Shown here piece after piece: positions 47,976-55,852 of a DNA stretch of 59,286 nucleotides. A program made the translations under genes and the position numbers. Within the stretch, counting starts at the first letter, position 1; each line of letters opens with the position of its first letter. The DNA comes from Methylotenera sp. GTDB taxonomy: Bacteria; Pseudomonadota; Gammaproteobacteria; Burkholderiales; Methylophilaceae. The stretch covers positions 1 through 59,286 of the forward strand of contig SYKG01000014.1 of the NCBI GenBank assembly GCA_005797835.1. Reading direction: 5' to 3'. The notes below the pieces were generated by a model. The model did no database searches. It was not told where the DNA came from and saw only the letters and a program-made list of their open reading frames with translations.

Positions 47976-48910
47976 GCATCCTAATCTGTGGCTCAATGGC
48001 ATTTGATACCATTGGGGTATTCAAAGATCAATTTAAAAATCATATCCTGCCTGAAAGTATTTATAAGTTAAGTGTGGCTTTTTATGTACCAGAGCTTAGA
48101 AAAGAGTTTGGTGGGACTGCAGGAAATATTGCATACAACCTAAAACTCCTCGATGACAATCCTATCATTATGGCTACGGTAGGAAATGACTTTCTGTTAT
48201 ATTTTAATTGGCTTAACCAAAATCGTATAAATACTCGGTTTGTCAAAGAGATTAAACATCTCTATACAGCTCAAGCTTATATCACAACTGATCTTAGTAA
48301 TAATCAAATTACTGTCTTTCACCCAGGAGCAATGGTGGAATCTCATCAGAATAAAATTTCAGAGGCCACGGATGTATGCTTAGCAATCATTGCTCCAGAT
48401 GGTAAAGATGGCATGATAAATCACGCTCAAGAGTGTAAGGCACTAAATATTCCTTTTATGTTTGATCCCGGGCAAGGGCTGCCCATGTTTAATAAGGAAG
48501 AACTTCTAAAGTTCATAGATGATGCGAGTTATATTGCTGTGAATGACTATGAGGCAACTCTTTTGACTGAAAAAACCTCTCTCTCTAGAGAGGAAATTTC
48601 TAAAAAAGTAGAGGCATTAATCATCACGATGGGTGCTGAAGGCTCAATAATTTATGCTAAAAATAAAACATATAAAATCGACCCTATTAGAGTTGAGACA
48701 CCTCTTGATCCGACAGGTTGCGGAGACGCCTATCGTGCAGGCTTACTCTATGGAATTTCTAAGAAATGGGATTGGCAATCCACAGGTCGATTAGCCTCTG
48801 TAATGGGTGCTATTAAAATTCAAAGTCAGGGTGGTCAAAATCATCGCCCAACCCGAGATAAAATTGAAATACTATATACAAAAAAGTTAACTAAATATCC
48901 TTTGAATTAG
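47972..48910 (+). CDS. PfkB-family sugar or nucleoside kinase
   Basis: This ribokinase-fold kinase has 312 residues. It has ICGSMAFDTI at the start, FGGTAGNIAYNL (substrate-binding glycines), the GMGAEG-like MGAEGSIIY, and the catalytic anion-hole motif DPTGCGDAYRAGLLYG. Adenosine-kinase-like members are common in this lineage, but the substrate is not certain. It is coupled to hemJ by a 4-base overlap. Its last 20 bases run antisense to apaH. Confidence 0.88.
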   Translation: MSILICGSMAFDTIGVFKDQFKNHILPESIYKLSVAFYVPELRKEFGGTAGNIAYNLKLLDDNPIIMATVGNDFLLYFNWLNQNRINTRFVKEIKHLYTAQAYITTDLSNNQITVFHPGAMVESHQNKISEATDVCLAIIAPDGKDGMINHAQECKALNIPFMFDPGQGLPMFNKEELLKFIDDASYIAVNDYEATLLTEKTSLSREEISKKVEALIITMGAEGSIIYAKNKTYKIDPIRVETPLDPTGCGDAYRAGLLYGISKKWDWQSTGRLASVMGAIKIQSQGGQNHRPTRDKIEILYTKKLTKYPLN

Positions 48911-49703
48911 TTTTTACAGAGAATATCAATTTATCATCAAGTCTGATAGCTGTTAAAGCTCTGCCCCAAACACAACCTGTATCAATAGCAAAAATATCTC
49001 CTCTTGTAACAAGTCCCAGTGCAGACCAATGACCAAAAATAATAATATTATCTTTAGTTTTTCTTTGAGGGTGATCAAACCAAGCTTTTAATTTTTTAGG
49101 CATATTTTTAAGTTCACCTTTATAGGTAAAATCAATAGCTCCTGCCGACGATAACGCTCTTAATCTTGTCATCGCATTAATAACAATTCGAGCTTTATCA
49201 TTTTTATTTAAAGTACTCGACCACTTATTGGGCTTATTGCCATAAATTGAACTCAAAAAATCTTCAAATTTTTTTCTTCTGAGCTGAGTACTTATTTCTT
49301 TTGATAATTTAAGTACATCCTTAACAGTCCATTGGGGTAAGATACCCGCATGTACCAATAAATGTTTTTTTTCGTAATGAGCTAATGGAAGAGATCTTAA
49401 CCACTTAAACAGTAAATCTGAATCTTTGGCTTTAATAAGGTGAGATAGTGTGTCTTCATCGTCAGGCTCAATGACCTTATATTTAATTGCCAATCCATGA
49501 AGATCATGATTGCCTAGAACAGCAGTCACTGATGATCTATTTTTATAGCACCATCTTAATACTTGTAATGAACCTTTACCACGATTAATTAGATCACCAA
49601 CCAGCCAAAGCTGATCTCTACCACGCTTAAACTTAATTTTTTTTAATAGAGCTAAAAAAGAATGATAACAACCCTGTATGTCACCAATTGCATAAATTGC
49701 CAT
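48891..49703 (-). CDS. apaH: symmetrical bis(5'-nucleosyl)-tetraphosphatase
   Basis: ApaH splits diadenosine tetraphosphate into two ADP and can also decap Np4-capped RNA. The 270-residue metallophosphatase has GDIQGCYHSF, WLVGDLINRGKGSL, VLGNHDLHGLA, LVHAGILPQWT and FGHWSALGL, with a terminal DTGCVWG. It overlaps the convergent kinase gene by 20 bases and lies 6 bases downstream of the cytochrome c gene. Confidence 0.95.
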   Translation of the reverse strand: MAIYAIGDIQGCYHSFLALLKKIKFKRGRDQLWLVGDLINRGKGSLQVLRWCYKNRSSVTAVLGNHDLHGLAIKYKVIEPDDEDTLSHLIKAKDSDLLFKWLRSLPLAHYEKKHLLVHAGILPQWTVKDVLKLSKEISTQLRRKKFEDFLSSIYGNKPNKWSSTLNKNDKARIVINAMTRLRALSSAGAIDFTYKGELKNMPKKLKAWFDHPQRKTKDNIIIFGHWSALGLVTRGDIFAIDTGCVWGRALTAIRLDDKLIFSVKTNSKDI

Positions 49704-49709
49704 AGAAGA

Positions 49710-50183
49710 TTATTTTTTAAAATTAGCACCTGATGAATTTGACATATATAAAACCGCACTTGCAACTTCAGCATCAAGTAAGGATACATTACCGCCTTTA
49801 GCAGGCATGGAGCGAATCCCCTTCACAGCGTGCTGAACAAGTAACTCATAACCTTGACTAATTCTTGGAGCCCAAGCTTGGGTATCGCCGAGCTTAGGGG
49901 CATTTAATACTCCTGCTTGATGACAAGAAGCACAAACTGCCTTATATATCTCCTCCCCAGATTTGCCTCCTGAGACAGAACTCTCTAAACTAGCTGCTGC
50001 TAATTCAACTTTTGCCACTGGCTGAATATTTTCAGAAATCTTACTTTCTACCATAACGTTTGTATCCGTCTTGCGATTAAAATCATAATTTATGAAAAGG
50101 ATAAATAAAATTCCTCCCAAAATTGATCCTATAATCAAACTTAATAATTCAAATAAAACATTTTTATTGTTATCCGATTTCAT
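49710..50183 (-). CDS. membrane-anchored cytochrome c5-type protein
   Basis: A 157-residue protein with one N-terminal membrane anchor (about 14-32) and a periplasmic cytochrome c domain from about 75. The haem motif is Cys84-Ala-Ser-Cys87-His88 in VCASCHQAG. The methionine ligand is probably Met126 in IRSMPAKGG. The C-terminus is DAEVASAVLYMS, typical of the c5 family. It lies next to ctaB in the haem A/cytochrome oxidase region, so it may shuttle electrons to the caa3 oxidase (inference). Confidence 0.9.
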   Translation of the reverse strand: MKSDNNKNVLFELLSLIIGSILGGILFILFINYDFNRKTDTNVMVESKISENIQPVAKVELAAASLESSVSGGKSGEEIYKAVCASCHQAGVLNAPKLGDTQAWAPRISQGYELLVQHAVKGIRSMPAKGGNVSLLDAEVASAVLYMSNSSGANFKK

Positions 50184-50203
50184 ACAATCATTCCTTAAAA
50201 ATT

Positions 50204-51094
50204 TTAATAAAGAGTAAGCTTAAAATAGTGATCAATCAACAATGCCAAAAAAATTAAACTCAAATAAATTATAGAGTACCTGAACGTTTTCATAGATAAC
50301 TTATCTGAATAGCTTCTAAATAACATAATTACATAATATAAGAAAAAAGCATTAAGAATTGTGGCGCTAATCAAGTAAATAAGGCCACACATACCAAGGC
50401 TAAAAGGCATCATAGTCACAATGATTAAAATCATTGTATATAAAATAATTTGTAGTAATGTAAAGTCCTGGCCGTGTGTTACAGGAAGCATAGGTATACC
50501 AACTTTTGCATAATCATTTCTACGATATAGTGCTAACGCCCAAAAATGAGGGGGTGTCCAGCAAAAAATAATTAAAAATAATATAAAAGCTTCAGGGCCA
50601 ACAGAATTATTAACTGCTGCCCAACCCAAAATAGGGGGCATAGCACCTGAAGCTCCGCCAATAACAATATTCAATGGAGTAGCTGGTTTAAGAAAAATTG
50701 TATATATGACTGCATAAGAAAAAAAAGTTGCGAGAGTTAGATACATTGTAAGTGTGTTCACATAGTAATGAAGAATAAATAAACCGCTTCCTCCCAAAAT
50801 TATTGCTAGGACTATAGTTTTTTTAGATGATATATGTCCCGTGCCTATAGGCCTTCCTTTTGTTCTCGTCATTACCGCATCTATTTTTTGTTCTATCAAA
50901 CAATTAAAAGCTGCTGCAGCGCATGAAACAAAGGCAATACCAAAAATAGAGCTCAAAAGAATGTTAGGTGGCACCATACCAGGGGTTGATAAAAACATTC
51001 CGATCACAGCTGTAAAAACAATCAGCAAATTTACCCTCAATTTACATAAAACTAAAAAATTATTGAAATCTTTTTTAGTAAAATTGAACATCAC
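50204..51094 (-). CDS. ctaB: protohaem IX farnesyltransferase
   Basis: CtaB (CyoE) farnesylates haem b to haem o, the precursor of haem A. The 296-residue UbiA-family membrane protein has about nine spans. The first polyprenyl-binding motif is [19 protein letters not shown] (64-82), followed by [16 protein letters not shown] and [21 protein letters not shown]. It starts within 1 base of the ctaA stop, and ctaA performs the next step. Confidence 0.96.
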   Translation of the reverse strand: MMFNFTKKDFNNFLVLCKLRVNLLIVFTAVIGMFLSTPGMVPPNILLSSIFGIAFVSCAAAAFNCLIEQKIDAVMTRTKGRPIGTGHISSKKTIVLAIILGGSGLFILHYYVNTLTMYLTLATFFSYAVIYTIFLKPATPLNIVIGGASGAMPPILGWAAVNNSVGPEAFILFLIIFCWTPPHFWALALYRRNDYAKVGIPMLPVTHGQDFTLLQIILYTMILIIVTMMPFSLGMCGLIYLISATILNAFFLYYVIMLFRSYSDKLSMKTFRYSIIYLSLIFLALLIDHYFKLTLY

Positions 51095-52071
51095 TATTTT
51101 TTAATTTTGCTGTTAATGATAGTCAATATAACAACTAATGCAGCGGCTCCGAAATTGTGAAGAGCTGCTAATATGACAGGAAGATGAAGAAGAATGTTTG
51201 CGATTCCTAGCAAAAATTGGTAAATGATTAGAATTATAAGTAGGGTAGCCTCTAATTTTAATTGCTTATATTTCATCAGTGCATATGACAGGTAAATAAA
51301 ATATAGGGTGACTATAATAGCCCCCAGTCTGTGAACCCATTGAATTGCTTGTAAAGCACTTAGACTTATAGAAGCTCCTTCAGGGGTCTTGCCTAAATCT
51401 CGGTTAATACTGAAAGCATTTTGAAAATCCATATCAGGGAACCACATTCCATGGCATTTAGGATAATCGGTACAGGCAAGTCCAGCATAATTAGTACTTG
51501 TCCAACCACCCAAGAAAATTTGAAGAAAAATTAAAACTAAACTAAATCTTATAATATAAAAAAATAAATAATTTTTTATAATTAGTGTTGAATTCTTATT
51601 TAAATGCTGAGCACTTATAGCAGTAAGTAAAGCTAATGTGAGCATGCCACCGATAAGATGAGAGGTTACAATAATAGGTTTTAATAAAAGCGTCACAGTA
51701 AGCATGCCCAGGGTAGCCTGAAACAAAACGACGCCTAAAAGGCTATAAGGAAGAAGCATATTTATTTCTAAAATTTTTCTATATTTAAACGCATAAAATC
51801 CTATTACTAAAATCAACAAACCCAGTATACCTGCGACATATCTGTGAATCATTTCTATCCAGGCTTTTTCCGTCACTATGACTCGGCCCGGGAAATTCGC
51901 CATTGCTTTATCGATAGCTATTTGACTTTCGGGAACAGTAAGGATTCCAAAACATCCTGGCCAATCTGGACAACCTAAGCCAGCGTCAGATATTCTTACA
52001 TAAGAGCCAAAGACAACTAGGCAGAACGCTAATACTGCAGTCGTTATAGTAATGCTTTTAAAAAAAATCAT
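51094..52071 (-). CDS. ctaA: haem A synthase (COX15 family)
   Basis: CtaA oxidises the haem o methyl group to a formyl, giving haem A for the oxidase. It has 325 residues with eight spans. Haem-ligating histidines lie in [29 protein letters not shown] and LHNFGAAAL. The conserved cysteine pairs are ...[11 protein letters not shown] near the N-terminus and [10 protein letters not shown] in the middle. It is translationally coupled to ctaB and divergent from the TlpA gene. Confidence 0.96.
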   Translation of the reverse strand: MIFFKSITITTAVLAFCLVVFGSYVRISDAGLGCPDWPGCFGILTVPESQIAIDKAMANFPGRVIVTEKAWIEMIHRYVAGILGLLILVIGFYAFKYRKILEINMLLPYSLLGVVLFQATLGMLTVTLLLKPIIVTSHLIGGMLTLALLTAISAQHLNKNSTLIIKNYLFFYIIRFSLVLIFLQIFLGGWTSTNYAGLACTDYPKCHGMWFPDMDFQNAFSINRDLGKTPEGASISLSALQAIQWVHRLGAIIVTLYFIYLSYALMKYKQLKLEATLLIILIIYQFLLGIANILLHLPVILAALHNFGAAALVVILTIINSKIKK

Positions 52072-52167
52072 AATATCAACTTTATAAATTCAGACTAATT
52101 TAGATTAAACTAATTCCTTTGAGTAAAATCATAATGGTTAGATTCGAATTATATCATTCGCCCGACT

Positions 52168-52662
52168 ATGAAAAAAAATAAACGTTTGTTCTTAATATTT
52201 GTCGCAGGTTTAATTAGCTTATTTTTGGGATCTCTACTAGCATCTAAAAAAATTCCAGAAATTCAGGTTACTACAATCGCAGGTGAATCTATTAAACTTT
52301 ATGAAAGTAAAAATAAATTCACAATTATTAATTTTTGGGCAACAGACTGCCCCGGTTGTATTAAAGAAATGCCTTATCTTTCTGAAACCTATAAGCAATT
52401 TAAAAATCAAGGCCTAGAAATCATCGCTGTATCTATGAGCTACGACCCTCCAAATCAGGTTCTTAATTTTTCTGAGAGAAATAAAATTCCCTTCCCGATT
52501 GTATTAGATGTCGATGGACATATCGCAAAATCTTTTGAGAATATTCGTATCACACCCACTTCAATACTAATTGATAAAGATGGAAAAGTTCTTGACAAGG
52601 TCATAGGTGAAATAGATTTTAAACAATTAAATAATCTTTTAAAAAAACATCTTCTTCACTAG
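52168..52662 (+). CDS. membrane-anchored TlpA/ResA-type thioredoxin
   Basis: The 164-residue protein has one N-terminal span (about 7-25) and a periplasmic thioredoxin fold. The active site is Cys61-Pro-Gly-Cys64 in INFWATDCPGC, and the cis-proline loop is IRITPTSILIDKDG. Its position inside the minus-strand haem A/oxidase cluster, but on the plus strand, suggests reduction of oxidase assembly cysteines such as Cu-A, the Sco-like protein or haem sites. The role is inferred from context. It ends 1 base before the convergent Sco-like gene. Confidence 0.88.
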   Translation: MKKNKRLFLIFVAGLISLFLGSLLASKKIPEIQVTTIAGESIKLYESKNKFTIINFWATDCPGCIKEMPYLSETYKQFKNQGLEIIAVSMSYDPPNQVLNFSERNKIPFPIVLDVDGHIAKSFENIRITPTSILIDKDGKVLDKVIGEIDFKQLNNLLKKHLLH

Positions 52663-53250
52663 CTATTTTGAAATTTTAATCAATCGCTCTAGATCTTTAA
52701 TAATTCCTGATGGGTTTGTTCCTTTTTTATAATGCATCATCAAATTACCATAGGGATCTATCAAATAAATAGATTCTCTATCAAAAGCTGGATATACTTT
52801 AAAAAGATTATTTAGTTTCAGTTTTAAATCTTTATCATCTTTTAATAAAAGTAGGCCTTGACTTAATTTAAGCTGCGCAGATGAGATTAAATTATTATCT
52901 TTAGCTATCGCCACTCTCTGAACTTTGTTTCCATCTTTACCAACTGCTAACCTAATTTGTCTTAATTCAAATAATTGGTATTCACACTCCTTATCACATT
53001 TATTATTTATAAAAGAGACTAATGTCCATTTTCCAAATAATTCATTTGTTTCTTGAGTTAAGGGCTCTATCAATTCTAAATTACCAAGTTGAATAATTGG
53101 AGTAATTAATAAGCCATGCTCTATACCCCTTGAATTCATTTTAAAATCGGTAAAAAAAACTAAGTACCATGCATAAATTACAGGCATAAAAAATAAAAAT
53201 ACAATACCTAGTAGCTTTAAGCGGGATTTAAAGACATTATTTAATTTCAT
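52663..53250 (-). CDS. membrane-anchored Sco-like oxidase assembly protein
   Basis: A 195-residue protein with one N-terminal span (about 12-33) and a thioredoxin-like periplasmic domain. The Sco-type CxxxC is Cys85-Asp-Lys-Glu-Cys89 in SFINNKCDKEC. A late histidine (His172) lies in IDPYGNLMMHY, where Sco proteins place their third copper ligand region. Similar genes occur between SURF1 and ctaA in betaproteobacteria, often with vague names. Copper delivery or thiol exchange for Cu-A is inferred. It overlaps the SURF1 gene by 14 bases. Confidence 0.75.
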   Translation of the reverse strand: MKLNNVFKSRLKLLGIVFLFFMPVIYAWYLVFFTDFKMNSRGIEHGLLITPIIQLGNLELIEPLTQETNELFGKWTLVSFINNKCDKECEYQLFELRQIRLAVGKDGNKVQRVAIAKDNNLISSAQLKLSQGLLLLKDDKDLKLKLNNLFKVYPAFDRESIYLIDPYGNLMMHYKKGTNPSGIIKDLERLIKISK

Positions 53251-53983
53251 TTTTTTTAATACCTAATCTTATAAAGATAATAAAAAGGGTGAAAGCCATT
53301 GCAAACCATTGGAAAGCATAACCATAATTTTTATCGTAATCTGGGACTGGAATAGAAGAATCTAAAATATGATTTTTATCAAAAATTGGTTTTTTAAGCT
53401 TCACAACATACGTCATTAAATCTTTACTTATTAAAGAACTTAGAACATCGTATTCCATCCTCTGAATTCTATATGAAGATTTATCTAATTTTTCTGTCAC
53501 AACTTTACCTAGTGAGATTCCCGGAGATGGCATTTGATTAATTTCACCCTCAATTAATTGTGAGCCGTAGATAGGTGATATTTGAGGAATATCATTTCTA
53601 GAGCTAGATAAAGGATACCAACCTCTATTAATTAAGATAATTTTATTAACATCTGTAATCTTGAATGGAGTATAAATTAAAAACCCAACCTTTTCTTTAT
53701 GGACTTGATTATCTAAAATTATATTTTTGTCATTTAAGAACTCTCCACTCAAAGTGACTTGATGCCAGATAATATCTTTTTTCTGTATTTGAATGCTTTC
53801 ATTATTTAATATAATTGGGGGTTGTTTTTGTCTCTCAACATATGCCGTATTAATTATTTTTTTTTGCTCAGCTCGATCAATCTGCCAAAAACCTAACTTG
53901 ATAAAAAGAATAAAAAAAATAATAAATATTAGGCTAGGTAATAACTTATAATGCATGCTGATATTATTGAATAAAAATTTCAA
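53237..53983 (-). CDS. SURF1 family cytochrome oxidase assembly protein
   Basis: SURF1/Shy1 proteins assist haem A insertion into subunit I. The 248-residue protein has the two-span architecture: an N-terminal helix followed by LGFWQIDRAEQKK, and a C-terminal helix after NYGYAFQWFAMAF. Core signatures are WHQVTLSGEFL, ILINRGWYPL and the closing YAFQW. It lies upstream of the Sco-like gene and head-to-head with the DUF2909 gene. Confidence 0.92.
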   Translation of the reverse strand: MKFLFNNISMHYKLLPSLIFIIFFILFIKLGFWQIDRAEQKKIINTAYVERQKQPPIILNNESIQIQKKDIIWHQVTLSGEFLNDKNIILDNQVHKEKVGFLIYTPFKITDVNKIILINRGWYPLSSSRNDIPQISPIYGSQLIEGEINQMPSPGISLGKVVTEKLDKSSYRIQRMEYDVLSSLISKDLMTYVVKLKKPIFDKNHILDSSIPVPDYDKNYGYAFQWFAMAFTLFIIFIRLGIKKNEIK

Positions 53984-54009
53984 GATTGTGTGAAGGTTAA
54001 GGTTAGTTT

Positions 54010-54228
54010 ATGAATGGTGAATTATTATTTAAAGCTCTTGTAGTAGTTATACTATTTGGCATTCTATTATCACTTTCAGCAGGGCTTTTTTTTCTCATTA
54101 AAGATAAAAAAAAGAAGTCGAATAGAATGGTAACTTCGCTCTCTTTAAGAGTTGGTCTATCTGTTTTCTTATTTTTCTTGCTGTTTTATGGTTTTTATAC
54201 AGGCCTAATTCACCCTCATGGCATATAA
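54010..54228 (+). CDS. DUF2909-type twin-transmembrane protein
   Basis: A 72-residue protein with two membrane helices (about 8-30 and 46-65) separated by a basic loop (KDKKKKSNRM) and the motif TSLSLRVGLS. The family occurs beside cox genes in beta- and gammaproteobacteria and has no settled function. Here it is on the plus strand, between minus-strand SURF1 and ctaE, as is usual for it. It ends at a strong bidirectional hairpin. Confidence 0.85.
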   Translation: MNGELLFKALVVVILFGILLSLSAGLFFLIKDKKKKSNRMVTSLSLRVGLSVFLFFLLFYGFYTGLIHPHGI

Positions 54229-54263
54229 ATTAAAAAAGCGCTACACCTAGCGCTTTTTTAATT
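54228..54263. terminator. bidirectional rho-independent terminator between DUF2909 and ctaE
   Basis: AGCGCTA (54237-54243) pairs with TAGCGCT (54248-54254) around a CACC loop. The stem is continued by A6/T6 and AATT arms, giving a near-perfect 16-bp stem with a T run on both strands. It is well placed to end both the plus-strand DUF2909 gene and the minus-strand ctaC-to-ctaE transcript. Confidence 0.88.
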
Positions 54264-54269
54264 ACCTAG

Positions 54270-55142
54270 CTAAAGCCAATAGACAAATATAAATAATCCT
54301 AGCCAGACTACGTCAACAAAATGCCAGTACCAAGCAACTGCCTCAAAAGCAAAGTGATCATTTTTTGTAAAATGTCCTTTAAGTGATCTAAACAAAATTG
54401 CCAATATCATAACTGCTCCCATAGTTACATGAAAACCATGAAACCCTGTAAGCAGGAAAAAAGTTGATCCATATATGCCTGAACTAAGTTTTAAATTTAA
54501 TTCACTGTAAGCATGATGATACTCGCCCGCTTGTAAGTATACGAATAGTGCTCCCAACAAGACGGTAGCAGCAAGCCAAGCGCAAAGATGATTTCTTTGT
54601 ACTTTTTTGAGGGCCCAATGTGCAAATGTAATCGTCACTCCACTTGTTAAAAGTAACAAGGTATTAATTGCAGGAATCCCAGTTGCGGGAATAGTATCTT
54701 TATAAGCAGTGAAACTTGCTGGATTTGGCATCACTGACATAGGCCATGCAGCTTTAAATGCAGGCCATAAAAATTGATGCGTCGCAACTCCGTGGCCCTC
54801 ACCACTTAGCCAGGGCACAGATAAGACCCGAGCATAGAATAAAGCACCAAAAAAAGCTGCAAAAAACATAACTTCAGAAAAGATAAACCAGCCCATACCC
54901 ATCCTAAAGCTTACATCTACTTGCCTATTATAAGAGCCAGAGAGACTTTCACTAATAACACTAGAGAACCAACCAGCAAACATATAAATAATCCCCATCG
55001 CTCCTAATATCAATACATATTTACCATTAGAAGATTGATTTAAGAGCATAGCTCCGCCAATGAAAGTAGTAAATAATGCGAGTGAAGCAACAATTGGCCA
55101 CTTGCTTGGTTCAGGAATAAAATAGATATCTTTGCTCACCAT
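54270..55142 (-). CDS. ctaE: cytochrome c oxidase subunit III
   Basis: The third core subunit of the haem-copper oxidase, with seven membrane spans in 290 residues. Signatures are MGMGWFIFSEVMFFAAFFGALFY, AGEYHHAYSELN, TGFHGFHVTMGAVMI and the closing AVAWYWHFVDVVWLGLFIFVYW. It is the last gene of ctaC-ctaD-small-ctaG-ctaE. Only 39 bases separate it from ctaG, so the small DUF2970 gene often found there is absent. Confidence 0.97.
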   Translation of the reverse strand: MVSKDIYFIPEPSKWPIVASLALFTTFIGGAMLLNQSSNGKYVLILGAMGIIYMFAGWFSSVISESLSGSYNRQVDVSFRMGMGWFIFSEVMFFAAFFGALFYARVLSVPWLSGEGHGVATHQFLWPAFKAAWPMSVMPNPASFTAYKDTIPATGIPAINTLLLLTSGVTITFAHWALKKVQRNHLCAWLAATVLLGALFVYLQAGEYHHAYSELNLKLSSGIYGSTFFLLTGFHGFHVTMGAVMILAILFRSLKGHFTKNDHFAFEAVAWYWHFVDVVWLGLFIFVYWL

Positions 55143-55181
55143 ATATTTTCCTATTATTAATTAATAATTTATTGAAATAAT

Positions 55182-55727
55182 CTAACTTGCTTTTTTATTG
55201 TCTTTCAAAGCTCTAAAAAAAGTGTATGACAAAGTAAGAGATTCCACATCTTTTGGTATATCTTTATCTACTTCAAAACGGACAGTAAGCTTTTTCTTCT
55301 CACCAGGCTTTAACACTTGATTTCTAAAACAAAAACAATCAGACTTTTTAAAATAAAGCGAAGCAATTTGGGGGGAAACACTTGGTATTGCCTGCCCCAC
55401 TATTTCTTCATTAATCATATTTTCAACCGTGTAGGTTGCAACATAAAATTTACCTGGATTAACCTTTAAAATATTTTGATCAGCCTTTAATTTCCATGCT
55501 AAATTGCCATTTATATTCGAATCAAACTGAATAGTAATAAACCGCTGGTTATCAACAACTAATTTTGACGCTTCTGCATTAGATATCCGCCCCGTTTTCC
55601 CATTCAACCCAGTTACTTCGCAAAAAACATCATATAAAGGCACGAGCGCATATCCAAAACCGAACATTAACAACGTAACCGTTGTTAAAATAACTGCTGT
55701 CCGTTTAATACCACCAACTTTGGTCAT
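55182..55727 (-). CDS. ctaG: cytochrome c oxidase assembly protein CtaG/Cox11
   Basis: CtaG delivers copper to the Cu-B site of subunit I. The 181-residue protein has one N-terminal span (about 10-30) and an Ig-like periplasmic domain. Copper ligands are Cys131 and Cys133 in DCFCFRNQ, with the conserved Cys36 in YDVFCEVTG and the closing LTLSYTFF. It overlaps the preceding 42-residue gene by 4 bases. Confidence 0.96.
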   Translation of the reverse strand: MTKVGGIKRTAVILTTVTLLMFGFGYALVPLYDVFCEVTGLNGKTGRISNAEASKLVVDNQRFITIQFDSNINGNLAWKLKADQNILKVNPGKFYVATYTVENMINEEIVGQAIPSVSPQIASLYFKKSDCFCFRNQVLKPGEKKKLTVRFEVDKDIPKDVESLTLSYTFFRALKDNKKAS

Positions 55728-55852
55728 TTCATATTGCTTAAAAGAAATCCTATATAAAGAGAAAAAGCGATTAGACCCAGAATTAGAGCCAATCGCTTAT
55801 TCCTTTTTTTAACTATTACCGTATTATTATCCTCAAATCCTTTTTTAACCAT
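55724..55852 (-). CDS. small cytochrome oxidase assembly protein (42 aa)
   Basis: A very short gene found by reading the minus strand between ctaD and ctaG. It encodes 42 residues: a charged N-terminus (MVKKGFEDNNT), a basic stretch (KKRNKR), one membrane helix (LALILGLIAFSLYIGFLL) and the end SNMK. Its ATG overlaps the ctaD stop as TGATG, and its TGA overlaps the ctaG ATG as ATGA. Tight coupling on both sides strongly supports translation. A tiny single-span protein at this position is known from other betaproteobacterial cox operons; its action is unknown. Confidence 0.85.
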   Translation of the reverse strand: MVKKGFEDNNTVIVKKRNKRLALILGLIAFSLYIGFLLSNMK

